From Prevotella sp. P2-180 (GTDB lineage Bacteria > Bacteroidota > Bacteroidia > Bacteroidales > Bacteroidaceae): DNA of 64,000 nucleotides. The stretch lies in contig NZ_NPJI01000103.1 in the NCBI RefSeq assembly GCF_002251435.1, positions 33,999 through 97,998 on the forward strand, written 5' to 3'. The notes beneath the pieces are model-generated. The model did not search any database. It was not told where the DNA came from and saw nothing but the letters and a program-made list of their open reading frames with translations. The position numbers were made by a program, and so were the translations under genes. Below, piece after piece: positions 19,179 through 28,398 of the stretch. Within the stretch, counting starts at the first letter, position 1. Every line of letters starts with the position of its first letter.

Positions 19179-20750
19179 TTACTTCTTCTTGTATATCATC
19201 TTTACCGGACGATAGAACACGTTGTCATACTTCTCGAGTACGGTACCCTTGTCGGTGTCTATTACCCATAGACTGCCGTTCTTGCCCGACTTGGTGGGCT
19301 CGTAGAAGGCGACATAGGTCTTCTTGTGGTCGGCACTCATCTCAAAACCGGTGATGACGGCATCGGCAGAGCCTACGGTCTGGAGCACGTCGGCGGCAGT
19401 GAGCAACTGGGATGTGGTGTAGTTCCAACGGCGCACCTTGTTGCCCTCGGCAAAGAGAAGGGAGTAGTAGGTCATATTGGCAATGGTGGGAGTGGTGGGG
19501 GTGAGTGGACATTCGCCTACCATGGCAATCTTGGTGCCACCATTGTCGTCAAGCACAGTCTCTGAAGTGTCGAAGTTATACTTCCACAGCGACGTGGAGA
19601 GCACAACCTTCTGCACGAGCATTCCATTGTTCACTACTACGAGAATCTGCGGGTCGGCAGTGGCAGACTGTGCGTCGGTCATGCGCACAAGTGTCATATT
19701 GCAGAACGTGCGTCCATCGAAGTAGTTGTTTGTGCCAGTGCAGGTGGCTCGGGTCTGATGGTAGTTCTTGCTGCAGTAGTATGGACCGTAGCCGTTGTAT
19801 ATCTGTACGAGGGCACCTATCTCTTTGTCCCATGTAAGGAGTTCGTAGTTCCATCCTGTGCCGTTGTCGCGCACTATCATCGTCTGGTCGTAGGTGTACT
19901 TGAGCTTTGTGGGTTTCACGAGAGCACCCTCAGTGGTTGAGAATTCATACACCTTTCCGTTTTCACACATCACTGGGTAAGCCACACCCGATGCATCCAT
20001 CGACGGAATGCCGAGAATGGTGGGTTTGAAGTCGTCGTACTCAGTCACCGATAGCATGTTTTCCACCACCATTGTCTTCTCATTTATATAATATAAGGTG
20101 GGCACGTCCTCTCCGCTCATTCCCTTTCCCTGACATGCGATGATAAGGCTTCCTGCGCTCTGCACTATGTCGGCAGGCATGGAGGCGAAGTGCATGTCTG
20201 GATTGTTTACTTCGAGACAGTCATAGTCGTAGAACATAGCCTGTTCGTTGCCGATAGGCTTTTGCATGAATGATATGAATGGGCGTCCGTCGGCATCGGC
20301 GCTGAGCACGGTGATGCCTTCCTCGTATGGCGAGTTGACGTTGAGCTTAAAGGGATAGAAGGTCTTGCCGTCCTCATTTTCGAGAATGAGTCGGCAGTTC
20401 CAGCTACCAAGTTCCTTACCTGTGAATGTGAGTGTAGGCTCGTTGCTGTACACCTTCTGGTCAATCTCCCATGTAGTAGTAACGGTCTTTCCCCCGTTGG
20501 TTTGCGAGAATTTCGGTGTAACGGTGAGCGTCTCGTTCTTGTTGATGTTGTAAACCTCAGCCACGCTGGTCGAGTCTATCACTATTTCCGCCAACGGCCG
20601 GTCGCCCAATGTCGTGTCGTCGCTGAAGCACGACACGAGAGTGAGGGCTGACAAGGCGAGACAAAAAGCCTCACCCCCGACCCCTCTCAAAGAGAGAGGG
20701 GGGAATATATGCTTAAGCATTTTATTTATTGTCTGTTTAATTGTTTTCAT
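19179..20750 (-). CDS. PKD-like family lipoprotein
   Basis: A 523-residue exported lipoprotein, last gene of the leftward SusCD locus. Its architecture fits the PKD-like lipoproteins found after DUF4843 genes in Bacteroidota: a lipobox LVSC, an Ig/PKD-like beta domain to about residue 140 (TLTVTPKFSQTNGG, TTTWEIDQKVYSN) and a long region with repeating beta units that resembles a propeller. The signal region is odd. It is about 44 residues long, and a palindromic block inserted in frame encodes PPLSLRGVGGEA. An internal start at residue 11 (MLKHIF) would keep the lipobox. It is probably exposed at the cell surface; its ligand is unknown. Confidence 0.82.
   Translation of the reverse strand: MKTIKQTINKMLKHIFPPLSLRGVGGEAFCLALSALTLVSCFSDDTTLGDRPLAEIVIDSTSVAEVYNINKNETLTVTPKFSQTNGGKTVTTTWEIDQKVYSNEPTLTFTGKELGSWNCRLILENEDGKTFYPFKLNVNSPYEEGITVLSADADGRPFISFMQKPIGNEQAMFYDYDCLEVNNPDMHFASMPADIVQSAGSLIIACQGKGMSGEDVPTLYYINEKTMVVENMLSVTEYDDFKPTILGIPSMDASGVAYPVMCENGKVYEFSTTEGALVKPTKLKYTYDQTMIVRDNGTGWNYELLTWDKEIGALVQIYNGYGPYYCSKNYHQTRATCTGTNNYFDGRTFCNMTLVRMTDAQSATADPQILVVVNNGMLVQKVVLSTSLWKYNFDTSETVLDDNGGTKIAMVGECPLTPTTPTIANMTYYSLLFAEGNKVRRWNYTTSQLLTAADVLQTVGSADAVITGFEMSADHKKTYVAFYEPTKSGKNGSLWVIDTDKGTVLEKYDNVFYRPVKMIYKKK
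20681..20701. repeat. Palindromic element inside the lipoprotein signal sequence
   Basis: CCCCTCTC (20681-20688) pairs with GAGAGGGG (20694-20701) around a 5-base loop. The element is read in frame as PLSLRG in the signal peptide of the PKD-like lipoprotein, where such residues are not expected. It looks like an inserted mobile palindrome. Confidence 0.7.
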
Positions 20751-20751
20751 A

Positions 20752-20812
20752 ATTCTTCATTCTTAATTCTTCATTCCTCATTCTTCATTCTTAATTCTTC
20801 ATTCTTCATTTC
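20752..20812 (-). repeat. GA-rich tandem array (ATGAAGAAT-type units), copy A
   Basis: About 60 bases between the DUF4843 stop and the PKD-like lipoprotein start consist of variants of TTCATTCTTAA and TTCATTCTTCA. On the transcribed strand these read AATGAAGAATTAAGAATGAAG, so they contain repeated ATGAAGAAT start-like units. Confidence 0.85.
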
Positions 20813-21613
20813 TCAATACGGACTTGGGAAGTCGAATGGGAAGTCAGGATATGCCTCGACTATCATGTCGTGGTTGGCGGGATTGGAGAAGAACTCATAC
20901 ATGGGGGCGTAGATATACTTCTTGAATATCGTGCGATAAACGTACGGGTCGCCGTATGGTATGTTCTCCAGGTTTTCTCCGTAAGCCTCCACCATTTTTT
21001 TGTAGGTCTCGGGCAGTATGTCGGCAAGTGCATGGAAATACTCCACCATCTTGATGAACTTGTATGGATGCCATACGCCGAGAGTCGACACGTCCCAAAC
21101 CTTTTCGCCGTGTGCGCTGAGCCATTCCGGTTGTTCGATTGCATTGTCGAACGTGAGAATACGGTGCTGGCTCGCCGTATCGAGAGTAGGCTGGAAGAAC
21201 TCGTTCTCTTCGAGAATGAGGTGCAGCTTATACTTTGTGTATCCCGTGGCGTATGTGCCTTCCAGTCCGTCGCGCAGTATCTCCACAGGTATGTAGCCGT
21301 TGATAGAGTCAGGCAACACCACAGCCTGTCCCAAGTTATACTGCACACCCTCTTTTGCTGTGGTAAGTTGCGGGTCAACCCTAAACTTCACCGTACGCTG
21401 TTCTCCACTTGTCGGTCCCATAATGCGGAACGGCACCTTGTAAGTATATGTTTTCACCTCTATTGGTGTCACGCTGAACGAGTAGTTTAGCGTGTCCTTG
21501 GTGAAATAGACGCCATTATTGGCAGTGTCAAAAGTCATGTAGTCTGTTTCGCTACACGACACGGCAGTCATTGCCGCCACCATGGCGATAGGTATTATCC
21601 TTGATATTTTCAT
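20813..21613 (-). CDS. DUF4843-family lipoprotein
   Basis: A 266-residue lipoprotein. The start is placed at the ATG at 21611-21613 (MKISRIIPIAMVAAMTAVSC) because it gives a compact signal with lipobox AVSC; the frame opens 12 bases earlier. The body matches the DUF4843 pattern: YFTKDTLNYSFSVTP, VPFRIMGPTSGEQRTVKFRVDP, PVEILRDGLEGTYATGYTKYKLHLILEEN and a C-terminal helical part with YKFIKMVEYF. DUF4843 genes usually follow SusD and precede PKD-like lipoproteins, as here. They are thought to be surface accessory proteins. Function is unknown. Confidence 0.85.
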   Translation of the reverse strand: MKISRIIPIAMVAAMTAVSCSETDYMTFDTANNGVYFTKDTLNYSFSVTPIEVKTYTYKVPFRIMGPTSGEQRTVKFRVDPQLTTAKEGVQYNLGQAVVLPDSINGYIPVEILRDGLEGTYATGYTKYKLHLILEENEFFQPTLDTASQHRILTFDNAIEQPEWLSAHGEKVWDVSTLGVWHPYKFIKMVEYFHALADILPETYKKMVEAYGENLENIPYGDPYVYRTIFKKYIYAPMYEFFSNPANHDMIVEAYPDFPFDFPSPY

Positions 21614-21634
21614 GTTAAAATACATTATCTGGTA

Positions 21635-23065
21635 TTAATTCCTGTTCTCTTTCTCTGAGTCTGGCACTGGCACTGTGTAAATGCCATCTTCAGGTTTGTA
21701 TATCACAGAGTTGTCGTAAGAAGAAATGCTAAGGTTCTGTCGCTTCATGTTGAAGAAGGTCTGTCCCTCGCCTATCATCTCCTTATAACGCTCTGTGTTG
21801 ATCATGTCGATGGTGAGGCGTTCTGCACCTGTGCCGTCAAACGGGTCGAGTCCGCGGTTGGTTATCACATCATTGTAGTAGTCCACAGCCTTCTGATAGT
21901 CGGTGTCGAGCAAGCATTCAGCGGCAATGTAGTACATCTCCGGCAGACGGATGAGGTTGATACCCTGTACAAGGTCAGCAGGGCGTGCCGATGAATTGTT
22001 CTGCAGGTCGTAGATGTCGGTGAACTTGCAGAGTCGGTACTTTGCCGTTCCTCCGAGGTCAACGGATGTAAAATAGGCATTGGTGCGGTAGTCGAGTCCG
22101 CTCACTCCCTTTTCATACATCTCCATGAAGTCATTCCTTAGGTCGAGCGACGAGTAGGAGACAGTCTGTTGTAGTTTAGGGCTTACTAGAGAGTAGAATC
22201 CCGAATAGTAGATGCCGAAGAGACACTCTTTCTTCGACAAAACTCCTGCCACGTCGTTTATCACCTCAGTCTTTGTCTTAAGCTGTCGTCCGCTCTCCCT
22301 TATCACCTTTTGTGCATATTCGAGAGCCTTCTGCTTGTTGCCCATAGTGAGGTATACCCTTGCCAGAAGAGCCCTTACGGCGTGGAGGTTGAGGTGAATC
22401 TGTCGGTCGGTCATGAATGCCGTAGAATTCTTGTACTGGTCTTCGCCCTCAAGCAGTCGCTCCGCCTCGGTGAGGTCAGCAATCACATGGTTGTAGTTTT
22501 CAGCCAATGACTCGAAGTCAGGAGCCACGAGCGAGAACTGAGTTGCATATGGAATGCCGTCGGCATTTGGTTTCACCGTTATCTGGTCGGCAAAAAGTCT
22601 CATGAGGTCAAAGTGCATGAAGGCTCGCAGAGCAAGTGCCTCACCGCGGTAGATGGTTGCGGGATATGTCGTGGCGTTTTCCACTAACGGTGCGTTGATG
22701 ACACTGTTTACGTTGGAGATGTTGTTGTACATGTCGGTCCACAGCGAAGCAAACACGTTCTTAACGCTGGTGTTGCCGTAGTTGTATTGTCCGAGAGCCG
22801 TGACACTTTGGTTTCCGTAGCACCATAGTGTCTGCGACATTATCTCGAGAGCGGAGAAATACATTTCCTGTCCGTAGAGCGATGTGGAGCGCAGTTTTGC
22901 GTACACTCCGTATATAGCGTCTTCCACGCCCTCGTTAGTCTCGAGCAGTTCGTCCCGCTTCACCTGTCCGTCTGGAGTGATGTCGAGATAGCTGTCGCAT
23001 GATGTGGCGGCACAGGCCAGGCCTATAACCATAAATGTCTTTGCTAATATCTTTTTATAGTTCAT
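21635..23065 (-). CDS. SusD/RagB-family lipoprotein of the leftward locus
   Basis: A 476-residue lipoprotein with lipobox ATSC followed by DSYLDITPDGQV, the standard SusD opening. It has TPR-like helices (GEALALRAFMHFDLMRLF) and a C-terminal RLPEMYYIAAECLL segment. It lies downstream of its SusC, separated by a GA-rich repeat array, and 21 bases before the DUF4843 gene. It is the probable lid and ligand-binding subunit of the transporter. Confidence 0.95.
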   Translation of the reverse strand: MNYKKILAKTFMVIGLACAATSCDSYLDITPDGQVKRDELLETNEGVEDAIYGVYAKLRSTSLYGQEMYFSALEIMSQTLWCYGNQSVTALGQYNYGNTSVKNVFASLWTDMYNNISNVNSVINAPLVENATTYPATIYRGEALALRAFMHFDLMRLFADQITVKPNADGIPYATQFSLVAPDFESLAENYNHVIADLTEAERLLEGEDQYKNSTAFMTDRQIHLNLHAVRALLARVYLTMGNKQKALEYAQKVIRESGRQLKTKTEVINDVAGVLSKKECLFGIYYSGFYSLVSPKLQQTVSYSSLDLRNDFMEMYEKGVSGLDYRTNAYFTSVDLGGTAKYRLCKFTDIYDLQNNSSARPADLVQGINLIRLPEMYYIAAECLLDTDYQKAVDYYNDVITNRGLDPFDGTGAERLTIDMINTERYKEMIGEGQTFFNMKRQNLSISSYDNSVIYKPEDGIYTVPVPDSEKENRN

Positions 23066-23099
23066 ATCTTTTGATTATTTTGAAGTTAAGGAAGTGAAT

Positions 23100-23169
23100 T
23101 CTTCATTCTTCATTCTTCACTCTTCATTCTTCACTCTTCATTCTTCACTCTTCATTCTTCACTCTTCAT
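23100..23169 (-). repeat. GA-rich tandem array, copy B
   Basis: About 70 bases of alternating TTCATTCTTC and TTCACTCTTC units. It fills most of the gap between SusC (stop at 23171) and SusD (start at 23065). On the transcribed strand it reads repeated GTGAAGAATGAAGA. Confidence 0.92.
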
Positions 23170-23170
23170 T

Positions 23171-26100
23171 TCAAAGCGTTACGTTCACATAAAACTCAAA
23201 TCCCTGACTGTAGAGATAGTCTGTGCCTCGCTCTATTTTCACAGTAGAGAGTCGCAGTATGTCGGTGAAGTTCACACCGCAGCGGAGGTTGCGTACATAC
23301 ATGCGTCGGCACATCTCGTCGCTGAACTCATAGCTGATGTTGAGCGTACCGAGAGTGAGAGTGTTCTCTTTCTCGGCAAAGCGGTCGGTCTGCTCAGGAC
23401 GCGAACTGTCGGCAATGTTCTTGTACAGTGCAATGTCGCCTGGCTGCTTCCATCTGTCGTCAAACACACGCTGGTCAGCATTGTATTTCGGGTTGCTACC
23501 CTCCACCTTGCTCACACGTGTGGTGTTGTATAGCCAAGCTCCGAGTCGCATGTTCAGCAGTGCGTATACGTTGAATCCTTTCCAGTATACGTTGGTATTG
23601 ACGGTACCTGTATATCGCGGTTCGGTATCTCCGATGAGCACTTTGTCAGCCGAGTCGTATGTGAATGTGAGTTCTCCGTTGCGCTTAATGTAAATCTCCC
23701 GTCCTGTGGCAGGGTCGATACCTGCCGAGCGTACGAGCTTGAGGGCTGTAGTGCTCTCACCCTCGGCATACTGTGGCAGAGGTGTGAGCGACAAGCTGGA
23801 ATTCTCCTCGTTCTTGTTGTTTATCTCTTCGAGAGCCTTATTTATCTTCGTTATCTTGTTGCGGTTCATATATCCCGAAGTACCGAGTTTCCAGTAGAAG
23901 TCCTTTGAGCGGAAGATATATCCGTCCACCTGGAACTCGAGACCCTTATTTTCCATTTCTCCAAGGTTTGAGGTGGCCTGTGTCACACCGGTCGATGGAG
24001 GCATGGAGCGGTCGAGCAGCAGGTCGGTGGTCTTCCTCACGTATGCGTCAAGCACGAAGTTGAGTCTGCGGTCGAACATTGAGAAGTCGAAACCTATGTT
24101 GTAGTTCATGGTGCGCTCCCATGCGAGGTCCACATCGCCAATGGTGAGTGGTACGGCACCTATACCATTCTTATATTCGTATGTGTTTAGGTACTGGTAC
24201 ATGGTCATGGCCTGGAATGGCGAGAAGCTCACCTTTCCGGTGTATCCCATACTGAAACGCAGCTTCATGAGGTCTATCTTCTTTTTTATCGACTTCATGA
24301 ATTCCTCGTTGAGAATGTTCCATCCGGCACCAGCCGACCAGAAGTTACCCCATCGGTTGTTTTCTCCAAACTGCGATGAACCTGTCATACGCCATGTTCC
24401 GTCAACGAAATACCGGTTGCGGAAGGAGTAGTTGGCAGTAAGAAAGGCTCCCACGGTGGCAGTCTCGGCCTGCGAGCCGTATGGCTGTCGGTCAGAAGGA
24501 TAGCCTGAGGCGTTGCCGATAAACGAGAGCTGGTCGTTGAAGAAGCCTATGGCCTCGGTGTTTTCCGTACGCGACTTGTCGTGGTTCACTTCCCATCCCA
24601 ACGAAGCGGTGATGAGCGATTCGTCGGCGAAGAACTTGTTGTATGTTCCCACGATATTGGCGTCGTAGCTTGTGGTGCGTGTGTCGGCTTTCACGAGTTG
24701 TCCGCGCTTGGTGAGGTCGGGCTCGTTCTTATAGCTCTGCGACTTTGGCGAGGTGAAGGAGTCTGACCATCCGAGAGAGCTCTGGATGTTGAGGTGACCG
24801 GTCACGCGAAACTGCTTGTTGATGTCCCAACGCACGTCGGTGCTGTTGTTGAACGAGTGTGTGCCTGCCTTTGAGTAGCTGCCGAGCTGTGCCTCGTAGA
24901 GCGGGTTGTTCATGTCCCACGAGAGGTTGGTGTTTGCCGACCCGTCTTCGTTGTACATAGGGTCATAGGGGTTCATTCTTGTATATTGCGAGAACGAGCC
25001 GTATGGTGTGTTCTTTGTGTCTACTTCAGAATATGTGGTACGGTTTGAAATGGTCACCACATTCTTTATGAAGTAGTCGAGTTTGAAACCTATGTTGTAG
25101 CGTTTGCGGTAGTCGCCCTTCATCACACCCCGTGTGTCGCCGAAGCGTCCCGACAGTTCGTAGCGCATATTCGATGCACCGCCGTATACACGCAGTGAAT
25201 GGTCTTGCGAGAATGCCACACGTGCCGGCTGCGAGAGCCAGTCGCTGTTCTGTCCTGCCGCCACAAGCTTGTATCGCTCGTTGTAGAGTCTGTCGAGTTC
25301 ATACTGCTCAGGCAGTCCTGTTACAGAGTTCACGGCACCCTTTGCGTCGTATAGACCTGCCAGTTGCTCATACTTCAGCTTGTCGGCTGCATTGAGCACA
25401 TTGTAGTCGCCAAGCATCGGAAACTGCAGGTTACCGGTGAAGTTATACTGCACTCTCACTGTAGAGTTCTTTATCGGCTTACGTGTTATGACAATCACAC
25501 CATTTGCCGCCTTCGAACCGTAAAGGGCCGTAGCCGATGCATCCTTCAGCACGTTGATGTTCTCCACCTCGTTCATATCAAGGTCATAGAGTTCCTGCAT
25601 GGTAATTTCCGTTCCGTCGAGAATAATGGTTGGCTGGTTTACGTCCTGACCGGAGTTAGAGAACGAGCTTGTTCCGCGCAACACGAGTTCCTCCACGTGG
25701 TTAGGGTTGGAGCCTTGCGAGGAGTTCTGCACCACAGCCATGCCAGGTGTAAGTGCAGCAATGGCGGTGAGTATATTTGTGTTCGACACCATTTTCAGGT
25801 CTTCTCCCTTGAGCTGAGTCACCGAACCCGTAAACGACTCTTTTCTTTTGTTTACGTAACCCGTCACCACTACATCCTGGATGGTCTGGGTGTCGCTATC
25901 CAGAAATACTTTCAGGTTGCCGAGTCCCTTGGTCTTCGATGTTATGGTTTGAGTCACCATACCCATATATGACACTTTTATCTCAAAGTTTCCAGCCGGA
26001 ACACTGATTTTGAACTTTCCGTCGATGTCGGCCGATGTACCAGTAAGCAACTTTTCCTTCACATACACGGCAATGCTTGCCCCTGGAAGTATTTCTCCTG

Positions 26101-26278
26101 TAGCCTTTTCGTACACCACTCCTTCGACGACTACCACGTTTTTCGCCTGCACACCATTTTGCGCAGCGTTCTGTGCGAATGTCTGTGTTGACGTTGCGCC
26201 GAACGTTGTAAGTGCCGCCAAGAGGCAAAGCCTTGTGACGGCATTTCCGATGTCATCTTTTCTTTTGATATTTTTCAT
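23171..26278 (-). CDS. SusC/RagA-family TonB-dependent transporter of the leftward locus
   Basis: A 1035-residue outer-membrane transporter. The signal peptide runs to about residue 36 (QTFAQ). The carboxypeptidase-like extension VEGVVYEKATGEILPGASIAVYV follows, then a TonB-box region with QDVVVTGYVNKRKESFTGSV, a plug with ILDGTEITMQELYDLDMNEVENINVLKDASATALYGSKAANGVIVIT, and a beta barrel ending YVNVTL. Unlike many family members it is preceded by a 14-bp hairpin, which may tune its expression relative to the two upstream genes. Confidence 0.96.
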   Translation of the reverse strand: MKNIKRKDDIGNAVTRLCLLAALTTFGATSTQTFAQNAAQNGVQAKNVVVVEGVVYEKATGEILPGASIAVYVKEKLLTGTSADIDGKFKISVPAGNFEIKVSYMGMVTQTITSKTKGLGNLKVFLDSDTQTIQDVVVTGYVNKRKESFTGSVTQLKGEDLKMVSNTNILTAIAALTPGMAVVQNSSQGSNPNHVEELVLRGTSSFSNSGQDVNQPTIILDGTEITMQELYDLDMNEVENINVLKDASATALYGSKAANGVIVITRKPIKNSTVRVQYNFTGNLQFPMLGDYNVLNAADKLKYEQLAGLYDAKGAVNSVTGLPEQYELDRLYNERYKLVAAGQNSDWLSQPARVAFSQDHSLRVYGGASNMRYELSGRFGDTRGVMKGDYRKRYNIGFKLDYFIKNVVTISNRTTYSEVDTKNTPYGSFSQYTRMNPYDPMYNEDGSANTNLSWDMNNPLYEAQLGSYSKAGTHSFNNSTDVRWDINKQFRVTGHLNIQSSLGWSDSFTSPKSQSYKNEPDLTKRGQLVKADTRTTSYDANIVGTYNKFFADESLITASLGWEVNHDKSRTENTEAIGFFNDQLSFIGNASGYPSDRQPYGSQAETATVGAFLTANYSFRNRYFVDGTWRMTGSSQFGENNRWGNFWSAGAGWNILNEEFMKSIKKKIDLMKLRFSMGYTGKVSFSPFQAMTMYQYLNTYEYKNGIGAVPLTIGDVDLAWERTMNYNIGFDFSMFDRRLNFVLDAYVRKTTDLLLDRSMPPSTGVTQATSNLGEMENKGLEFQVDGYIFRSKDFYWKLGTSGYMNRNKITKINKALEEINNKNEENSSLSLTPLPQYAEGESTTALKLVRSAGIDPATGREIYIKRNGELTFTYDSADKVLIGDTEPRYTGTVNTNVYWKGFNVYALLNMRLGAWLYNTTRVSKVEGSNPKYNADQRVFDDRWKQPGDIALYKNIADSSRPEQTDRFAEKENTLTLGTLNISYEFSDEMCRRMYVRNLRCGVNFTDILRLSTVKIERGTDYLYSQGFEFYVNVTL

Positions 26279-26298
26279 TGGCTTAACTAAAAACGATA

Positions 26299-26341
26299 AC
26301 GGTTTCCTACGGCTTTACTGTTGACAACCGTAGGAAACCGT
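26299..26341 (-). promoter_or_regulatory. Perfect 14-bp hairpin between the secreted-protein gene and SusC
   Basis: ACGGTTTCCTACGG (26299-26312) pairs with CCGTAGGAAACCGT (26328-26341) around a 15-base loop. On the minus strand it lies after the stop at 26366 and 20 bases before the SusC start. Five Ts follow a few bases later, so it could be a partial terminator or a processing/stability element within the operon. Confidence 0.7.
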
Positions 26342-26365
26342 CGTTATTCACTGATTAAAAAATAA

Positions 26366-28348
26366 TTATCTTACTATCATCTTTGTTGTGCCCTCTGCTG
26401 TCTTCTTGATGACGAGTCTGTTCTTCATGCCGTTAAGAGCCTTACCGCTGATAGCACGCCCCTGGAGGTCGAACATATACTCGCCCTGCTTGTTGCTTGC
26501 AGAAACTACAGATTCCACACCGGTTGTTATCTTAGTGGCAGTCACATTCTCATATAGAGCAAGACACTTCTTGTCGTTGGTCTTATAATTCATCTCCCAA
26601 AGGCTGAACGAACCGAGACTGATAGAGCCGTCTGTATTGCGTGTGATACTAATAGGTGAATTTGAGCCATTCATATCATATATCATCCAATACGTCTCAC
26701 CAGGAACAATAGTCTTGACAAACTTGTCGGAAGCCATTTCAGCCTTGTCGGCATCCTCCTCTGAAGGAGTGAAACGGATACCACCATAATTGGCTGCCTT
26801 AGCATCCTCAGTAATGAACGTAGTGATAAACTGACCGTATTCGCCTGCCGGATCAATCACTATAGGGAATGTGGTTGGATAGTCGCCTTCAACATACTTG
26901 GTGACGGTGGCTGTAGCCTGGTATGAGCCGTCCCATGTCTGTACGACAGGAGCCTCTGAAGTTATGGTGATTTCCTGTACGGAAGCAACGTATGTCTTTT
27001 CTGCACCGTATTCTCCCTTCACGATGAAGAAGTTGGACAATGAGAATGTACCGTCATCATTGCGCTTGAGGGTAAGAGGAGTCTGACCACCATTGGCATC
27101 CACCATCTTGTACCATACAGTATTGTCTTCGCTTGACTTGAGATAAGCGGCTCCATAAAGACCTGTAAGAGAAATCTCAGCCACGGTCGGGTCTTCGTCA
27201 GAAATAGTCAACTTAAGACCGCCATTGTTCACATTACCTACATTGCATCCAAGAATAGAAGTAAGATAGTATGCGTCGATAGCCTCATAATATGTGATCT
27301 CGAAGTCTGACTCATTCGGGAATGAATCAGCACCGCCTGAGAAGTCGAGAAGACTTCCTACGGTCATCTTGAATTTTCCAGCCCATGAGAACTCAGGAGC
27401 ATCGGCCTGCTTCTTGGCACTGCCGTTCATCCACCACTGGACATTATTGTTTGTTTCTCCTACCTTAGCAACAATCACAAGAGCCGAACCTGCAGGCATT
27501 GCCTTCTCTGAAGAATAGGTGAATGTGAACTTGCCAGTGAGGTTTCCATTCAAATCGGCAAGATAGTAGGCATTTGCCTCGTCGATGAGCACATTGTCAA
27601 ACGGAATGGAAAGGGTGTTGCCGTCGAAAGTGGCATCGAGAGTGAATGGGGTAATACCCTCTATGTTTATCGTAGCCTTGTATGACTTTGCATTACCATT
27701 CTGTTCAAGACTCATGGTATATTCTGTTGGAAGAACGGAGCCCTCCATTGTACCATAGTCGCCTCCACCCGTTACCTTCCAGTTGCCAGAGATGTCTGGT
27801 ATGTTGATTGCCTCTGCCTCGATGAGTGTCAGCTTCACATTTGTGAACTTGGCGAACACTTCACATGTACTTGCGCTATTGTCGCAGTTGCCCACAAGTG
27901 AGAAGTCATTGCAGGTCATAGCCTTTGTAGAAGGGTCATAAACAAAGACGAGTGACTCTATTTGTGTTTCACCGAAAGGATATGTACCATTGATGTCCGA
28001 ATAATACAGTCCACCCATTGCGCCGTAGTTGTTACCACTGGGGTTCTTTACCTGGAATTTGCATTTCTCGGTGTTGATATTGTTCACCTTCATGGCCTCC
28101 GTAGCATTGTTCACGGCGAAGCCTGTTATCTGTGCTTCATAGATGTTGGCTGCATCTTTTGTGATTATCACTTCGCCTTCCTTAAGGATGTTGGCCTCAG
28201 AGGCCTTGCCGGCCTCTGTCACTACCACGTCGGCCGTAAATTTATACTTGCCGAAAAGGTCAGCCATGGAAGCCACTTGTGCCTTGGCGCTTGCGCCACA
28301 CAGTAACATCATGCAAAGGATGATGTTGATTGCGTAAATTTTCTTCAT
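26366..28348 (-). CDS. Large secreted protein with about four repeated beta domains
   Basis: A 660-residue exported protein with a signal peptide ending SAKAQ (about residue 24). I do not recognise a named family. Four segments start alike (FGKYKFTADVVV, ISGNWKVTGGG, WAGKFKMTVGSL, WDGSYQATATVTK), each followed by beta-rich sequence with D/N-rich turns, so the protein is probably a chain of similar lipocalin-like or Ig-like units. The C-terminus (GEYMFDLQGRAISGKALNG, ending TTKMIVR) resembles a T9SS-type sorting tail. It lies between a TlpA-like gene and SusC in the same operon. A surface binding protein for the locus substrate is the likeliest role. Confidence 0.72.
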   Translation of the reverse strand: MKKIYAINIILCMMLLCGASAKAQVASMADLFGKYKFTADVVVTEAGKASEANILKEGEVIITKDAANIYEAQITGFAVNNATEAMKVNNINTEKCKFQVKNPSGNNYGAMGGLYYSDINGTYPFGETQIESLVFVYDPSTKAMTCNDFSLVGNCDNSASTCEVFAKFTNVKLTLIEAEAINIPDISGNWKVTGGGDYGTMEGSVLPTEYTMSLEQNGNAKSYKATINIEGITPFTLDATFDGNTLSIPFDNVLIDEANAYYLADLNGNLTGKFTFTYSSEKAMPAGSALVIVAKVGETNNNVQWWMNGSAKKQADAPEFSWAGKFKMTVGSLLDFSGGADSFPNESDFEITYYEAIDAYYLTSILGCNVGNVNNGGLKLTISDEDPTVAEISLTGLYGAAYLKSSEDNTVWYKMVDANGGQTPLTLKRNDDGTFSLSNFFIVKGEYGAEKTYVASVQEITITSEAPVVQTWDGSYQATATVTKYVEGDYPTTFPIVIDPAGEYGQFITTFITEDAKAANYGGIRFTPSEEDADKAEMASDKFVKTIVPGETYWMIYDMNGSNSPISITRNTDGSISLGSFSLWEMNYKTNDKKCLALYENVTATKITTGVESVVSASNKQGEYMFDLQGRAISGKALNGMKNRLVIKKTAEGTTKMIVR

Positions 28349-28398
28349 ATTCTCTCTGTTTTATTTATTAATAATGGTTTCTTACCAAGTAATGCCCG

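Noticed and set aside
23100..23169. CRISPR array
   Set aside because: The repeats are contiguous 10-20 base units with no spacers and no cas genes are present in the window.
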